From Rickettsiella endosymbiont of Rhagonycha lignosa (GTDB taxonomy: Bacteria > Pseudomonadota > Gammaproteobacteria > Diplorickettsiales > Diplorickettsiaceae), in the NCBI RefSeq assembly GCF_964031165.1, contig NZ_OZ035011.1, positions 285,001 to 349,000 of the forward strand: a stretch of 64,000 nucleotides of DNA, written 5' to 3'. The notes beneath the pieces are model-generated. The model did not search any database and was not told where the DNA came from. It was given only the letters and a program-made list of their open reading frames with translations. The position numbers and the translations under genes were made by a program. Of the stretch, positions 1 through 10,715 are shown piece by piece (position 1 is the first letter of the stretch; each line of letters opens with the position of its first letter).

Positions 1-1737
<1,737 letters not shown>

Positions 1738-1948
1738 TTGAGAATCCTACTGGTTATTCTTTAGATGAATACTAGATAGGCTGAATAAAGCATATCCACA
1801 TAAACACTTTTTACAGATTTTTTGTTTTGATTGTTAAAGTAAAGTAAATTTACTTGAATAAAGGTTTTACCTAAGTTTTAAAGAGATTTAGCGAAACTAA
1901 AATAGGATTCGCGCTGTTGATAAGGAGCGATGAATTTTATTTGAGATC

Positions 1949-2035
1949 AAGGCGGGTTAACTTTGAGTAGCGGAGTGTACTGGAAAGTACATGAGCAACG
2001 GAAAAGTTAAGCCAACGAAGAGATCGGATAAAAGA
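1949..2035 (-). repeat. Possible diverged copy of the dispersed palindrome in the 23S-5S spacer
   Basis: The 23S-5S spacer (about 1738-2058) holds no tRNA or gene. Read on the minus strand, part of it shares the order of short blocks seen in the dispersed repeat described elsewhere: AAGGCG, then CGGAGTGTA, then TACATGAG around a GTAC..GTAC mini-palindrome. Similarity outside these blocks is poor, so this may be a distant relative or a chance resemblance. Confidence 0.35.
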
Positions 2036-2058
2036 CAAGCGACTTAGCGCAAAATGAA

Positions 2059-2177
2059 TGCCTGGCGACCTTAGCGAATAGGCACCACCTGATCCCATTC
2101 CGAACTCAGACGTGAAACTATTCTGCGCCAATGATACTTTGGGGTTCCCCCATGGGAAAGTAGGGCATCGCCAGGCT
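2059..2177 (+). rRNA. rrf: 5S ribosomal RNA
   Basis: The start TGCCTGGCGACC pairs with the end GCATCGCCAGGC, giving the 5S terminal helix. The internal CCGAACTCAGACGTGAAAC block is typical of bacterial 5S rRNA. Length is about 119 nt. It follows 23S after a spacer of about 320 nt and is followed directly by a terminator, so it closes the rRNA operon. Confidence 0.96.
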
Positions 2178-2190
2178 ACTGTTACATATA

Positions 2191-2220
2191 AAAAACCCGC
2201 TATACGCGGGTTTTTTGTTT
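2191..2220 (+). terminator. Rho-independent terminator of the rRNA operon
   Basis: AAAAACCCGC and GCGGGTTTTT form a perfect 10-bp stem with a 5-nt loop, running into a T-rich tract. It lies 13 nt after 5S rRNA and before queA. Confidence 0.95.
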
Positions 2221-2272
2221 TTAATCGGCGGCTTTTGCTTTGTTTATTGTATTGTTTTATGGTTAGCTTATC

Positions 2273-3316
2273 TTGAAAATTCAAACTCAATATAAACTGG
2301 AAGATTTTGCTTATGAACTTCCGGAAAAGTTAATAGCGCACTATCCAACCAAACAGCGCACCGATAGCCGATTGTTTTGTTTAAATAAAACGACAGGTTT
2401 CATTCAACATAAAAAATTCAAAGATATTTTAAATTTTATAAATCCAGGTGATCTGTTAGTTTTAAATAATACGCAAGTTATTCCAGCACGATTGTTTGCA
2501 AAGAAAACGACAGGTGGAAAAGTAGAAATTTTAATTGAAAAAATAGTAGATAAAAAACGTGTTTTAGCCCAACTAAAATCAAGTAAGTCACTTAAATTAG
2601 GAACTATACTTATATTAGAAACGGGTGTGAGTCTAGAAATCACTGCTCGATCTGAAAATATATTTGAATTAGTTTTTTTAATCGAACCTAATACCTCTAT
2701 TTTAGAGCTATTAAATAAAATAGGTCATATTCCATTACCGCCCTATATACAAAGAGCAGATGAATTATTTGATTGGGAGCGTTATCAAACTGTTTTTGCA
2801 TCTTCGCCAGGCGCTATCGCAGCGCCGACAGCAGGTTTACATTTTGATGAAGACTTGTTAACACAGTTAAAAGATAAAGGAGTAAATATTGCTTATATTA
2901 CTTTACATGTTGGTTCAGGAACTTTTCAACCCATTCGCTGCGCACGTCTAGAAGATCATCGTATGCACAATGAGCATGTTACCGTGTCTGAAACGGTATG
3001 TGAACAGATAACCTTAACTAAACAAAATAATAAACGCGTTATAGCCGTTGGAACTACAGTAGCGAGAAGTTTAGAAACTGCGACTTTAAATAATCAGATT
3101 AAATCATTTGTTGGAAGCACACGTCTTTTTATTTATCCAGGTTTTAATTTTCGTTGTATCGATGCCATAATCACTAATTTTCATTTGCCGCATTCGACTC
3201 TATTAATGTTAGTGTGTGCTTTTGCAGGCTATGAGCGTGTTATGCAATCCTATCATGAGGCGATTAAACAGAATTATCGATTTTTTAGCTATGGCGATGC
3301 AATGTGGATTAATTAA
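2273..3316 (+). CDS. queA: S-adenosylmethionine:tRNA ribosyltransferase-isomerase QueA
   Basis: QueA moves the ribosyl part of S-adenosylmethionine onto 7-aminomethyl-7-deazaguanine in tRNA, forming epoxyqueuosine. The 347-residue protein is full length for the family (E. coli about 356). It begins with the family pattern DFAYELPEKLIAHYP and carries SPGAIAAPTAGLHF near residue 180 and LHVGSGTFQPI near residue 213. The start is TTG: the nearby ATG at 2259 runs into a stop, and no clear Shine-Dalgarno is visible, so the start is moderately sure. It heads a queA-yajC-secD-secF run; tgt, the other queuosine gene, is downstream at 9222. Confidence 0.95.
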   Translation: MKIQTQYKLEDFAYELPEKLIAHYPTKQRTDSRLFCLNKTTGFIQHKKFKDILNFINPGDLLVLNNTQVIPARLFAKKTTGGKVEILIEKIVDKKRVLAQLKSSKSLKLGTILILETGVSLEITARSENIFELVFLIEPNTSILELLNKIGHIPLPPYIQRADELFDWERYQTVFASSPGAIAAPTAGLHFDEDLLTQLKDKGVNIAYITLHVGSGTFQPIRCARLEDHRMHNEHVTVSETVCEQITLTKQNNKRVIAVGTTVARSLETATLNNQIKSFVGSTRLFIYPGFNFRCIDAIITNFHLPHSTLLMLVCAFAGYERVMQSYHEAIKQNYRFFSYGDAMWIN

Positions 3317-3404
3317 AGAAGATTTCAATGGACAAAATTTGCGAATAAGCAACGAACCAGGTAAATTGCTTGGCTTAATATTATGATTCCCTCAGGAGTA
3401 AAGT

Positions 3405-3740
3405 ATGAGTTTTTTTATCACTGATGCGTTGGCTATACCAGCCACACCTACTATTAGCCCTCAATCGAGTGGATTTTCTCAAATCTTAATTTTATTAGGC
3501 TTTGTAGTTATTTTTTACTTGTTATTATGGCGGCCACAAGCGAAACGCGCGAAAGAACATCGCCAATTAATGGCTAGCTTAGCGATAGGTGATGAAGTGA
3601 CAACTACCGGTGGAATAGTCGGTAAGATTACCCGTCTAAATGATGATTTAATTACTCTGAAAATTGCAGAAAACGTGGAAATTAATTTACAAAAAGCGGC
3701 TGTTTCTAGCGTATTACCTAAAGGGACTATGAAGTCTTAA
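3405..3740 (+). CDS. yajC: Sec translocon accessory protein YajC
   Basis: Small inner-membrane subunit of the SecDF-YajC complex, which assists Sec-dependent export. The 111-residue protein has one membrane span (about residues 23-43, ending LLLWRPQAKRAKEH) and the conserved cytoplasmic segment GDEVTTTGGIVGKI. The start ATG has AGGAG seven bases upstream. secD follows after only 7 bp, so the two are almost certainly co-transcribed. Confidence 0.95.
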   Translation: MSFFITDALAIPATPTISPQSSGFSQILILLGFVVIFYLLLWRPQAKRAKEHRQLMASLAIGDEVTTTGGIVGKITRLNDDLITLKIAENVEINLQKAAVSSVLPKGTMKS

Positions 3741-3747
3741 ACCATTT

Positions 3748-5610
3748 ATGCTCAATAAATACCCTCTCTGGAAAAATAGTTTATTACTGGTGTTGCTGAT
3801 ACTTGGTTTTATTTATGCAGCACCTAATCTTTTTCCAGAGCAGCCGGCGGTTCAAATTTCGCCTTCTACAGCGATAATGCATGTGAATTTGGAAGCTTTA
3901 CAAACCAAAGTCAATGCCTTGATTAAAGCAGCACAGATTTTTCCTGTTAGTGAAGAGCTTAATCAGCAAACGCTTTTATTGCGATTTAATAACACGGATA
4001 CACAACTTAAAGCCAAAGATATTTTATCCTCTGCCTTGGGTGATGATTATACGGTGGCCGTTAATTTACTGTCCTCGACACCACGTTGGATGCAGACAAT
4101 TGGTGCGTCTCCTATGAAATTAGGGTTAGATTTGCGCGGGGGGGTACATTTCGCTTTAGAAGTCGATATTAATAATCTTATTGCGCAACGGATGCAAGGT
4201 TTAGCAAAGAATATTAGTGAAAATTTACAACAAGCTCGTATTCGCTATACAGAATTAATACCTAAAGAAAAGCAATTATCTATTTTATTTAGAGACATAG
4301 TTAATTTAAACCAAGCAAAAAAATTGTTACAGCAACAGTTTCCAGCTTTTGAATTTAGTGAAGCAACCGGAAATCCCAAACAACTAGTAGCTGTTTGGTC
4401 GAACCAAGGGCTTAATAATTTACGGCAATTGGCTATAGACCAAACCATCAATACTTTACGGAATCGAATTAACGAGTTGGGTGTCGCAGAACCTATTGTT
4501 CAACAACAGGGGAATAATCGAATTTTAGTCGATTTGCCGGGTGTTCAAGATATAGCACGAGCACAACAAATTTTAGGTGGAACAGCAACGATAGAGTTTC
4601 GTTTAGTGGATACAGTACATGATCCACATTTGGCACAAGTAAATAACACATCCCCTGTGGGCTCACAATTATATCAATATGAAAATCAACCCGTGTTACT
4701 AAACAAACAAGTTATTTTAACGGGTAATTCGATTACTGACGCTTCAACTAGCTTTGATGAATCGGGACGATCCGCGGTAAGTATAAGTTTGGGAGGAGGG
4801 GGTGAAAGTTATTTTCATCAGGTGACCGGTGAAAACATAGGTAAACCGCTGGCTATTGTGTATGTTGAAACTAAAAGCAGCGCAAAAGTTGTGAATGGTA
4901 AAATTATTCATATTCCTCGTAAAGTGGAACGAATTATTAGTATTGCGAGAATTCAGACCGCACTACCCCCTAATTTTCAGGTAACGGGTTTAACTAACCC
5001 ACAAGAAGCATTAAATTTATCCTTGTTGTTACGCGCAGGTGCATTGCCAGCGCCTATTTATGTAGTCGAGCAACGAACCATAGGTCCACAATTAGGCGCT
5101 GAGAACATCCATAAAGGAATTATTTCTATTATTGTAGGATTTATTTTGGCCGTTGTGTTTATGGCTGTTTATTATGGTGTATTTGGTGTAATTGCTGATA
5201 TAGCCTTAGCACTTAATTTAGTACTATTAGTCGCTTTATTATCTTTATTGGGTATGACGTTAACTTTGCCAGGTATGGCAGGGATTGTGCTGACTGTTGG
5301 TATGGCTGTTGATGCGAATGTCTTAATATTTGAGCGTATTCGTGAAGAATTACGCAATGGTGTGTCACCGCAATCGAGTATTCATGCCGGTTACGATCGT
5401 GCATTAATTACTATTATTGATGCGAATGTGACAACTTTAATAGTCGCATTAATATTATTTGGAGTAGGTACTGGCTCAATCAAAGGATTTGCGGTGACTC
5501 TAACCATAGGATTGCTCACTTCAATGTTAACCGGGATCATGATAACAAGAGCCTTGATCAATGCGTGCTATGGGGGACGTCCTCTAAAACGTTTGCCGAT
5601 TGGTATTTAG
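3748..5610 (+). CDS. secD: Protein translocase subunit SecD
   Basis: SecD works with SecF as a proton-driven partner of SecYEG that pulls exported proteins across the inner membrane. The 620-residue protein has an N-terminal span (about 10-27), the conserved GLDLRGGVHF segment near residue 126, a large periplasmic domain with the LRNRINELGVAEP block, and a C-terminal bundle of membrane spans from about residue 450 containing DANVLIFERIREE. Length and order match the family. It lies 7 bp after yajC and 18 bp before secF. Confidence 0.97.
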   Translation: MLNKYPLWKNSLLLVLLILGFIYAAPNLFPEQPAVQISPSTAIMHVNLEALQTKVNALIKAAQIFPVSEELNQQTLLLRFNNTDTQLKAKDILSSALGDDYTVAVNLLSSTPRWMQTIGASPMKLGLDLRGGVHFALEVDINNLIAQRMQGLAKNISENLQQARIRYTELIPKEKQLSILFRDIVNLNQAKKLLQQQFPAFEFSEATGNPKQLVAVWSNQGLNNLRQLAIDQTINTLRNRINELGVAEPIVQQQGNNRILVDLPGVQDIARAQQILGGTATIEFRLVDTVHDPHLAQVNNTSPVGSQLYQYENQPVLLNKQVILTGNSITDASTSFDESGRSAVSISLGGGGESYFHQVTGENIGKPLAIVYVETKSSAKVVNGKIIHIPRKVERIISIARIQTALPPNFQVTGLTNPQEALNLSLLLRAGALPAPIYVVEQRTIGPQLGAENIHKGIISIIVGFILAVVFMAVYYGVFGVIADIALALNLVLLVALLSLLGMTLTLPGMAGIVLTVGMAVDANVLIFERIREELRNGVSPQSSIHAGYDRALITIIDANVTTLIVALILFGVGTGSIKGFAVTLTIGLLTSMLTGIMITRALINACYGGRPLKRLPIGI

Positions 5611-5628
5611 TTTTAAAGAGTAAAAACA

Positions 5629-6543
5629 GTGGAATTTTTTAAAAAACAAACCCATATAAATTTTTTAGGCTTACGTCGCTGGGCGGTGGGTTTATCTTTA
5701 CTATTAGTTATTATTTCAGTGGGGTCCTTAATCATCAAAGGTTTACATTGGGGATTAGATTTTACTGGTGGTAGCCAATTACAAGTTTCTTTTAATCATA
5801 CGGCAGATATTCCTTTATTAAGGAAACAATTAGAGGCAGCTGGATTTAAAGATGTCTTAGTGCAAAGCTACGGAACATCACGTGATATATTGATTAGCTT
5901 GGCGCCTCATCAGCAGACTACACAACATGATTTAAGTGCACAAATTATAAATGCTTTACCCGGTGCTCAATTAAAACAAGTCGAATATATAGGACCTCAG
6001 GTAGGACGAGAATTAGCAACACAAGGTGCACTTGCTGTTTTTATTGCATTATTAGGTATCATGATTTATATCGCGCTGCGTTTTGAGTATCGTTTTGCTA
6101 TAGGAGCGGCGATCGCTTTGATTCATGATCCTATCGTTATTTTGGGCATATTTTCTTTATTTGATATTGAATTCAATCTAACCGCATTAGCGGCAATTTT
6201 AGCAGTAATTGGTTACTCACTTAATGACACCATCGTTATCTTTGATCGAATTCGCGAAAACTTTCGTAAGCTTCGCAAAGGTACTGCAGTTGAAGTGGTT
6301 AATTTGTCTATAAATCAAACCTTGTCGCGTACTATCATGACATCCGCAACGACATTACTCGTTGTACTTTCGCTGTGTGTTTTTGGTGGAACAATGATTC
6401 ATAGTTTCGCTTTAGCACTCGTAATAGGAATCGTTGTGGGTACTTATTCGTCGATTTATGTGGCCGGAATTATTGCCGTAGCATTAGGTCTGGATCGACG
6501 TAATTTTTTACCTTCAGTAAAAAATGTCGACGATAGACCTTAA
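5629..6543 (+). CDS. secF: Protein translocase subunit SecF
   Basis: Partner of SecD in the proton-coupled export motor. The 304-residue protein has a first span at about 15-37, the GLDFTGGSQLQV motif near residue 42, and C-terminal spans with the NDTIVIFDRIREN motif near residue 200. The start is GTG, giving VEFFKKQTHINFLGLRR, a usual SecF opening. It ends the queA-yajC-secD-secF run. Confidence 0.97.
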   Translation: MEFFKKQTHINFLGLRRWAVGLSLLLVIISVGSLIIKGLHWGLDFTGGSQLQVSFNHTADIPLLRKQLEAAGFKDVLVQSYGTSRDILISLAPHQQTTQHDLSAQIINALPGAQLKQVEYIGPQVGRELATQGALAVFIALLGIMIYIALRFEYRFAIGAAIALIHDPIVILGIFSLFDIEFNLTALAAILAVIGYSLNDTIVIFDRIRENFRKLRKGTAVEVVNLSINQTLSRTIMTSATTLLVVLSLCVFGGTMIHSFALALVIGIVVGTYSSIYVAGIIAVALGLDRRNFLPSVKNVDDRP

Positions 6544-6758
6544 TTCAATATGCTTCTTTAGAATTCTTCGACGAGCTTGTATCTAAGTCTTTTATATTTT
6601 TACCTCCCTATAAACGCTGTTTAAAAAATATACGTTTTTTAATATTTATTTAAGGAAAAGTTGCTAATATAACTAACTGAAAGAATGATAAAACATACTG
6701 ATTTCTCTAAAAGACTATCAATAAATAGAATCAGTAACTGAAGGAAAAAAATAAAAAA

Positions 6759-7502
6759 ATGCCTACTTATCATCGAGAATTTACTAAAAGCTTTAAGATT
6801 TCTCCTGCTGATGACCAGAGCTTGATTGTGCATGATTTTAATAGAAACAAAGGACATATTTATATTAACGATAAATTGTTGGAAGAAATGTTTACTGAAA
6901 TTACAGCAGATAATCTTGATCGAGTATGGAATAAGTTATTCGTAGGTGCTGGAAAAGAGGAATTAATTCACTGGAAGGATTTTGCTACTAAATATCTTCA
7001 TCAGGGTGGTTTTATGTATCCACTCCAATCAATTGTAGCGGGATGTTTAGCAATGCCAAATTTAGGATACAGTACTGCATTCGCTCAAAAGGAATTACAC
7101 TTTACATTTAATAAAAATGATTTACAAATCAAAGAAAATTTTACCTATACAAATTTACTAAATCCTGATGACTCCTTAACATTAAAGGCAAAGGAAGGTA
7201 GTTATCTATTTCGGGGGGAGTTATCACACAGTGTATTTGTTGATATAAATGATAAAAAAATTGCAAATTTTCAACATACTATTGCTGAGGTCAAACTCGA
7301 TTATAAAGAACCAAAATTAAAAACACATCTCGATGAAAGGAGTGTAATTAAAAAAATAAAGGACTTATTCAAAGATTTTTTTAAAGACTTAATTCCTAGC
7401 TTAAATAACTATGCGTTCTTTAAGACTGTCTATAAAGGTAATTTTTGCTTATCAGAGTCTAAAAAAATAGAAGGTACTGAGTATATTAGAGTAACAAAAT
7501 GA
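6759..7502 (+). CDS. Orphan protein of unknown function, 247 aa
   Basis: I do not recognise a family. The protein is soluble-looking, with no signal peptide or clear membrane span. The N-terminal half is mixed in composition; residues about 190-215 are Lys-rich (ERSVIKKIKDLFKDFFKDL) and could form an amphipathic helix. The ATG is preceded by a weak AAGGAA 15-20 bases upstream. It sits between secF and the convergent suhB, a place where relatives usually have no gene, so it is probably a lineage-specific insertion. A secreted effector is possible but not shown. Confidence 0.7.
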   Translation: MPTYHREFTKSFKISPADDQSLIVHDFNRNKGHIYINDKLLEEMFTEITADNLDRVWNKLFVGAGKEELIHWKDFATKYLHQGGFMYPLQSIVAGCLAMPNLGYSTAFAQKELHFTFNKNDLQIKENFTYTNLLNPDDSLTLKAKEGSYLFRGELSHSVFVDINDKKIANFQHTIAEVKLDYKEPKLKTHLDERSVIKKIKDLFKDFFKDLIPSLNNYAFFKTVYKGNFCLSESKKIEGTEYIRVTK

Positions 7503-7519
7503 AAAAAGCTAAGCAAAAA

Positions 7520-8326
7520 CTAAACTGAACGAATAGCTTGTAATACTAAAGGACAGAGCTTGGGGTTAGCGACAAGGATATGTCCAGCTTCAAAGTAGTT
7601 CTCACCGCCTTTTATATCACAAGCTATTCCACCCGCTTCTATAACCAACAAAACACCCGCAGCCATATCCCAAGGTGCAAGTTCAAGCTCTAAAGCAGCA
7701 TCTAAGCGTCCTGCAGCCACATAAGCTAAATCAAGAGCCGCTGATCCGGTTCGGCGTATGCCACTGGCTTGTGACATCATGGTGCGTAAAGCTTCTTTAT
7801 TGATTGATGCGGCCAGTGTATTAAAGCCACGGCTAGGAATCGAGATTCCTATTAAGGATTCTGGAATACTAGAACGTGTACTGACACGTAAACGACGCGT
7901 ATAACGTTGTGTATTATCTAAATAAGCACCTTGGCCGCGGGTTGCAGTAAACCTTTCTTGACGTAAGGGATCATAGATTAAGGCATGTTCAATATAATTT
8001 TTTTCATTGTTTTTAATAGCGATAGATACAGCAAAATGTGGAAAATCATGAACATAATTACAGGTTCCATCGAGTGGATCAATAATCCAAGTATATTTAT
8101 CTCCGTTAATCGGCTCGCTTTCTTCCGCAATGATCCCATGATTTGGATAAGCATCTTGGATAGTGGAGATAATAATTTTTTCAGCTTTTAGATCGATTTC
8201 AGTGACAACGCCGCGATTGTCCTGCTTTTGTTGCATACGAAGTCGGTCTAGACGGTTCAAACCATCTAAAATAGTCTTGCCTGCCAGACGGGCAGCGCGA
8301 TCGGCGATATTTAGAAAAGGGTGCAT
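7520..8326 (-). CDS. suhB: Inositol-1-monophosphatase SuhB
   Basis: Mg2+-dependent inositol monophosphatase family; in gammaproteobacteria SuhB also binds the rRNA transcription antitermination complex. The metal-site motifs are present: AEES near residue 66, WIIDPLDGT near 80 and APWDMAAG near 215. I chose the internal ATG at 8326 (MHPFLNIADRAARLAGK), which matches the family N-terminus and gives 268 residues. The longer reading from 8386 adds 20 hydrophobic residues not expected in this cytoplasmic enzyme. It is divergent from trmJ, the usual arrangement. Confidence 0.93.
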   Translation of the reverse strand: MHPFLNIADRAARLAGKTILDGLNRLDRLRMQQKQDNRGVVTEIDLKAEKIIISTIQDAYPNHGIIAEESEPINGDKYTWIIDPLDGTCNYVHDFPHFAVSIAIKNNEKNYIEHALIYDPLRQERFTATRGQGAYLDNTQRYTRRLRVSTRSSIPESLIGISIPSRGFNTLAASINKEALRTMMSQASGIRRTGSAALDLAYVAAGRLDAALELELAPWDMAAGVLLVIEAGGIACDIKGGENYFEAGHILVANPKLCPLVLQAIRSV

Positions 8327-8485
8327 GAGTATTGATGATAGAGTGAAAACTAATACTATATTTTTAAAAGTGTAAGATGATACCATAGCTTATGCATCTT
8401 AAATATCTTTAGATGCAGTCCGCCTTTATATGCAAATGGATATAGATTATAAAAAACCTACGTTGAAAGGTTTACAGGTAAAACC

Positions 8486-9208
8486 ATGCCACTTTCACAA
8501 ATACGGATCGTGCTCGTTAATACAACCGATCCTGGAAATATCGGTGCTACCGCTCGTGCGATGAAAACCATGGGTTTGAAACAACTTTATCTGGTAGAAC
8601 CTAAGTCTTTTCCGCATGTGAATGCATCGGTGCGCGCGAGCAATGCGATTGACGTCTTAGCGGAAGTAACAGTCGTCGACCATTTAGCCACAGCGCTCCA
8701 GGATTGTCATTTAGTATTTGGTACCAGTACGCGTATCCGCGAGCTTAATTGGGTTTCTTTAACAGCTCGAGCAGCGGCTGAAAAAATAGTTATTAATCCT
8801 AAGCAGAAGGTAGCAGTAGTATTTGGGCGGGAACGATGTGGTCTTATCAATAAAGAATTACAACAATGCCATTTTCAAATTCATATCCCAGCAAACCCGG
8901 ATTATAGTTCCTTAAACTTAGCAGCCGCAGTACAAATTGTTTGTTATGAGTTACGCATGGCTTTTTTACATGAAACTAAACTTGAGGAAAAAATCATCCA
9001 GTTGGCAGATGTCAAACAGCAAGAATATTTTTACCAGCATTTACATGACCTATTGAATAAAATTGAATTTTTAAAACCCATTCGTAGTCAGCAAATCATG
9101 GATAGACTACGTCGATTATTCAGCCGATCCGAATTAGATGTAAATGAAGTGAAAATTTTACGGGGAATACTCAGTACGATTGAAAAAAAATTAGCTTCTA
9201 AGTCATGA
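8486..9208 (+). CDS. trmJ: tRNA (cytidine/uridine-2'-O-)-methyltransferase TrmJ
   Basis: SPOUT-superfamily enzyme that 2'-O-methylates position 32 of tRNAs using S-adenosylmethionine. The 240-residue protein shows the N-terminal motif NTTDPGNIGATARAMKTMG, the knot motif VVFGRERCGL near residue 111 and SSLNLAAAVQIV near residue 142. The C-terminal helical part includes RRLFSRSELDVNEVKILRGIL, typical of TrmJ. It is followed 13 bp later by tgt, giving two tRNA-modification genes in a row. Confidence 0.93.
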   Translation: MPLSQIRIVLVNTTDPGNIGATARAMKTMGLKQLYLVEPKSFPHVNASVRASNAIDVLAEVTVVDHLATALQDCHLVFGTSTRIRELNWVSLTARAAAEKIVINPKQKVAVVFGRERCGLINKELQQCHFQIHIPANPDYSSLNLAAAVQIVCYELRMAFLHETKLEEKIIQLADVKQQEYFYQHLHDLLNKIEFLKPIRSQQIMDRLRRLFSRSELDVNEVKILRGILSTIEKKLASKS

Positions 9209-9221
9209 ATATGTCTTTTGC

Positions 9222-10373
9222 ATGAATAATCAATTTAATTGCGAACTACTTAAATCTAGCAAAAACACTCATGCTCGAGTCACTAAAATAACCACTGCGC
9301 ATGGTAGTGTGCTAACTCCTGCTTTTATGCCTGTGGGGACGCGTGCTTTTGTTAATCATATGACGCCTCATGATCTGAAAAGTGTGGGTTCACAAATTAT
9401 TTTAGGTGGCAATACCTATCATATGTTACTTAATCCTGGTATGGATATTATCTTAGCGAGTGGTGGGATGCATCGCTTAATGGCTTGGGAAGGGCCTATG
9501 CTGACTGATAGCGGTGGCTTTCAAGTATTTAGTTTATCTAAAAATGCCAAAATCTGTCGGATTGATGCGGATGGAGCACATTTTAAACATCCGATTACCG
9601 GAAAGGTGGTCCATTTGACGCCTAAAAGTTCTATCGAAGCCCAAAGAATTATTGGTGCCGATATCATCATGGCGTTTGATGAATGTACTCCTGAAAATGG
9701 GGGTAGAGATGCCGCTTTAGCGGCGATGGATCGTACACATCGTTGGTTATTAGCTTCAAAAGAGGCCTATTTCGCTGCAGATTCAGTTTATAACCATCAA
9801 CAAGCTTTATTTGGAATTATTCAAGGTGGAAGTTTTAGAGATCTTCGCGAATTGAGTACGCAATTTATTTTAGATGCACAACTTGATGGCATTGCTATTG
9901 GTGGAGAAGTTATTGGTTTTGATATGCAAAAAACCACGGAAGTGATCGATTGGATTCGACCGTTATTACCGGAAAACAAAGTTCGTTACACCATGGGCGT
10001 TGGATTGAATCCACAAGATTTGATTGATGTGGCGGCCAAAGGAATTGATTTATTCGATTGTGTTGCTCCAACGCGCAATGCACGACATGGCGCACTTTAT
10101 CATGGAAATATTATCAAAAAAGGTAATTGGTTAGAATTTATCAGTGAAAAGGATCAAGCAAGAATATTAATTAAAAAATCCATTTACGCAAAGGATGAAA
10201 ATCCTATTTTAGTAGGGTGTTTATGCTATACTTGTCGGCATTTTACTCGGGCCTATTTACATTTTTTATTTAAACAAGGATCGTCTCTTTATAACCAGCT
10301 GGCATGCATACATAACATACACATCATGCACAATGTTTGCGAACAAATTCGACGTTTAATCTTTGATGAATAA
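9222..10373 (+). CDS. tgt: tRNA-guanine transglycosylase (queuine synthesis)
   Basis: Exchanges the wobble guanine of GUN-anticodon tRNAs for preQ1, which QueA then elaborates. The 383-residue protein has TDSGGFQVFSL near residue 95 with a catalytic Asp, the RNA-binding segment FDCVAPTRNARHG near residue 278 with the nucleophilic Asp, and the C-terminal zinc site CLCYTC near residue 333 with a downstream His. Length fits the family. It likely shares a transcript with trmJ. Its pathway partner queA lies about 6 kb upstream on the same strand. Confidence 0.96.
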   Translation: MNNQFNCELLKSSKNTHARVTKITTAHGSVLTPAFMPVGTRAFVNHMTPHDLKSVGSQIILGGNTYHMLLNPGMDIILASGGMHRLMAWEGPMLTDSGGFQVFSLSKNAKICRIDADGAHFKHPITGKVVHLTPKSSIEAQRIIGADIIMAFDECTPENGGRDAALAAMDRTHRWLLASKEAYFAADSVYNHQQALFGIIQGGSFRDLRELSTQFILDAQLDGIAIGGEVIGFDMQKTTEVIDWIRPLLPENKVRYTMGVGLNPQDLIDVAAKGIDLFDCVAPTRNARHGALYHGNIIKKGNWLEFISEKDQARILIKKSIYAKDENPILVGCLCYTCRHFTRAYLHFLFKQGSSLYNQLACIHNIHIMHNVCEQIRRLIFDE

Positions 10374-10416
10374 GGGACAAAAAATTTTATTTTAATGGAT
10401 TGCCAGCGGTAATTTT

Positions 10417-10584
10417 TTATCGTTGTCTGCGAAATAACATCGTTACAAAAGCAATGATGGCTAATATGATGAATATAAAAAAGATGATTTTTGCAACACC
10501 TGCTGCTACGGCAAAAACACCGGTAAACCCAATAATGGCTGCAATGATCGCAATAGCTAGAAAGATAAATGCCCACGCTAACAT
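10417..10584 (-). CDS. Small DUF1328 (YtjA-type) membrane protein, 55 aa
   Basis: The minus strand encodes a 55-residue protein starting MLAWAFIFLAIAIIAAIIGF and ending in MLFRRQR. It consists of two membrane spans separated by GVFAVAAGVAKI, matching the DUF1328/YtjA family of small inner-membrane proteins of unknown function. AGGAG lies 8-9 bases before the ATG. It is convergent with tgt and divergent from acs. Family members are often stress induced in enterobacteria, but nothing here shows regulation. Confidence 0.9.
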   Translation of the reverse strand: MLAWAFIFLAIAIIAAIIGFTGVFAVAAGVAKIIFFIFIILAIIAFVTMLFRRQR

Positions 10585-10715
10585 AATATTTCTCCTCTAT
10601 TTAAATGGCTTAAGCTTTAAGGTTAGTTGATGAATCCAGTAGTCGCAAGTGGCGGTATGCATTCTTAGAAAAGTGTCGCCATATTTTGCTCGTTTTGACA
10701 CCAGGAGTATAAAAT

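Noticed and set aside
10289-10576. 95-aa minus-strand frame over the tgt end
   Set aside because: It is a shadow; the real gene in that area is the 55-aa DUF1328 protein in another frame.
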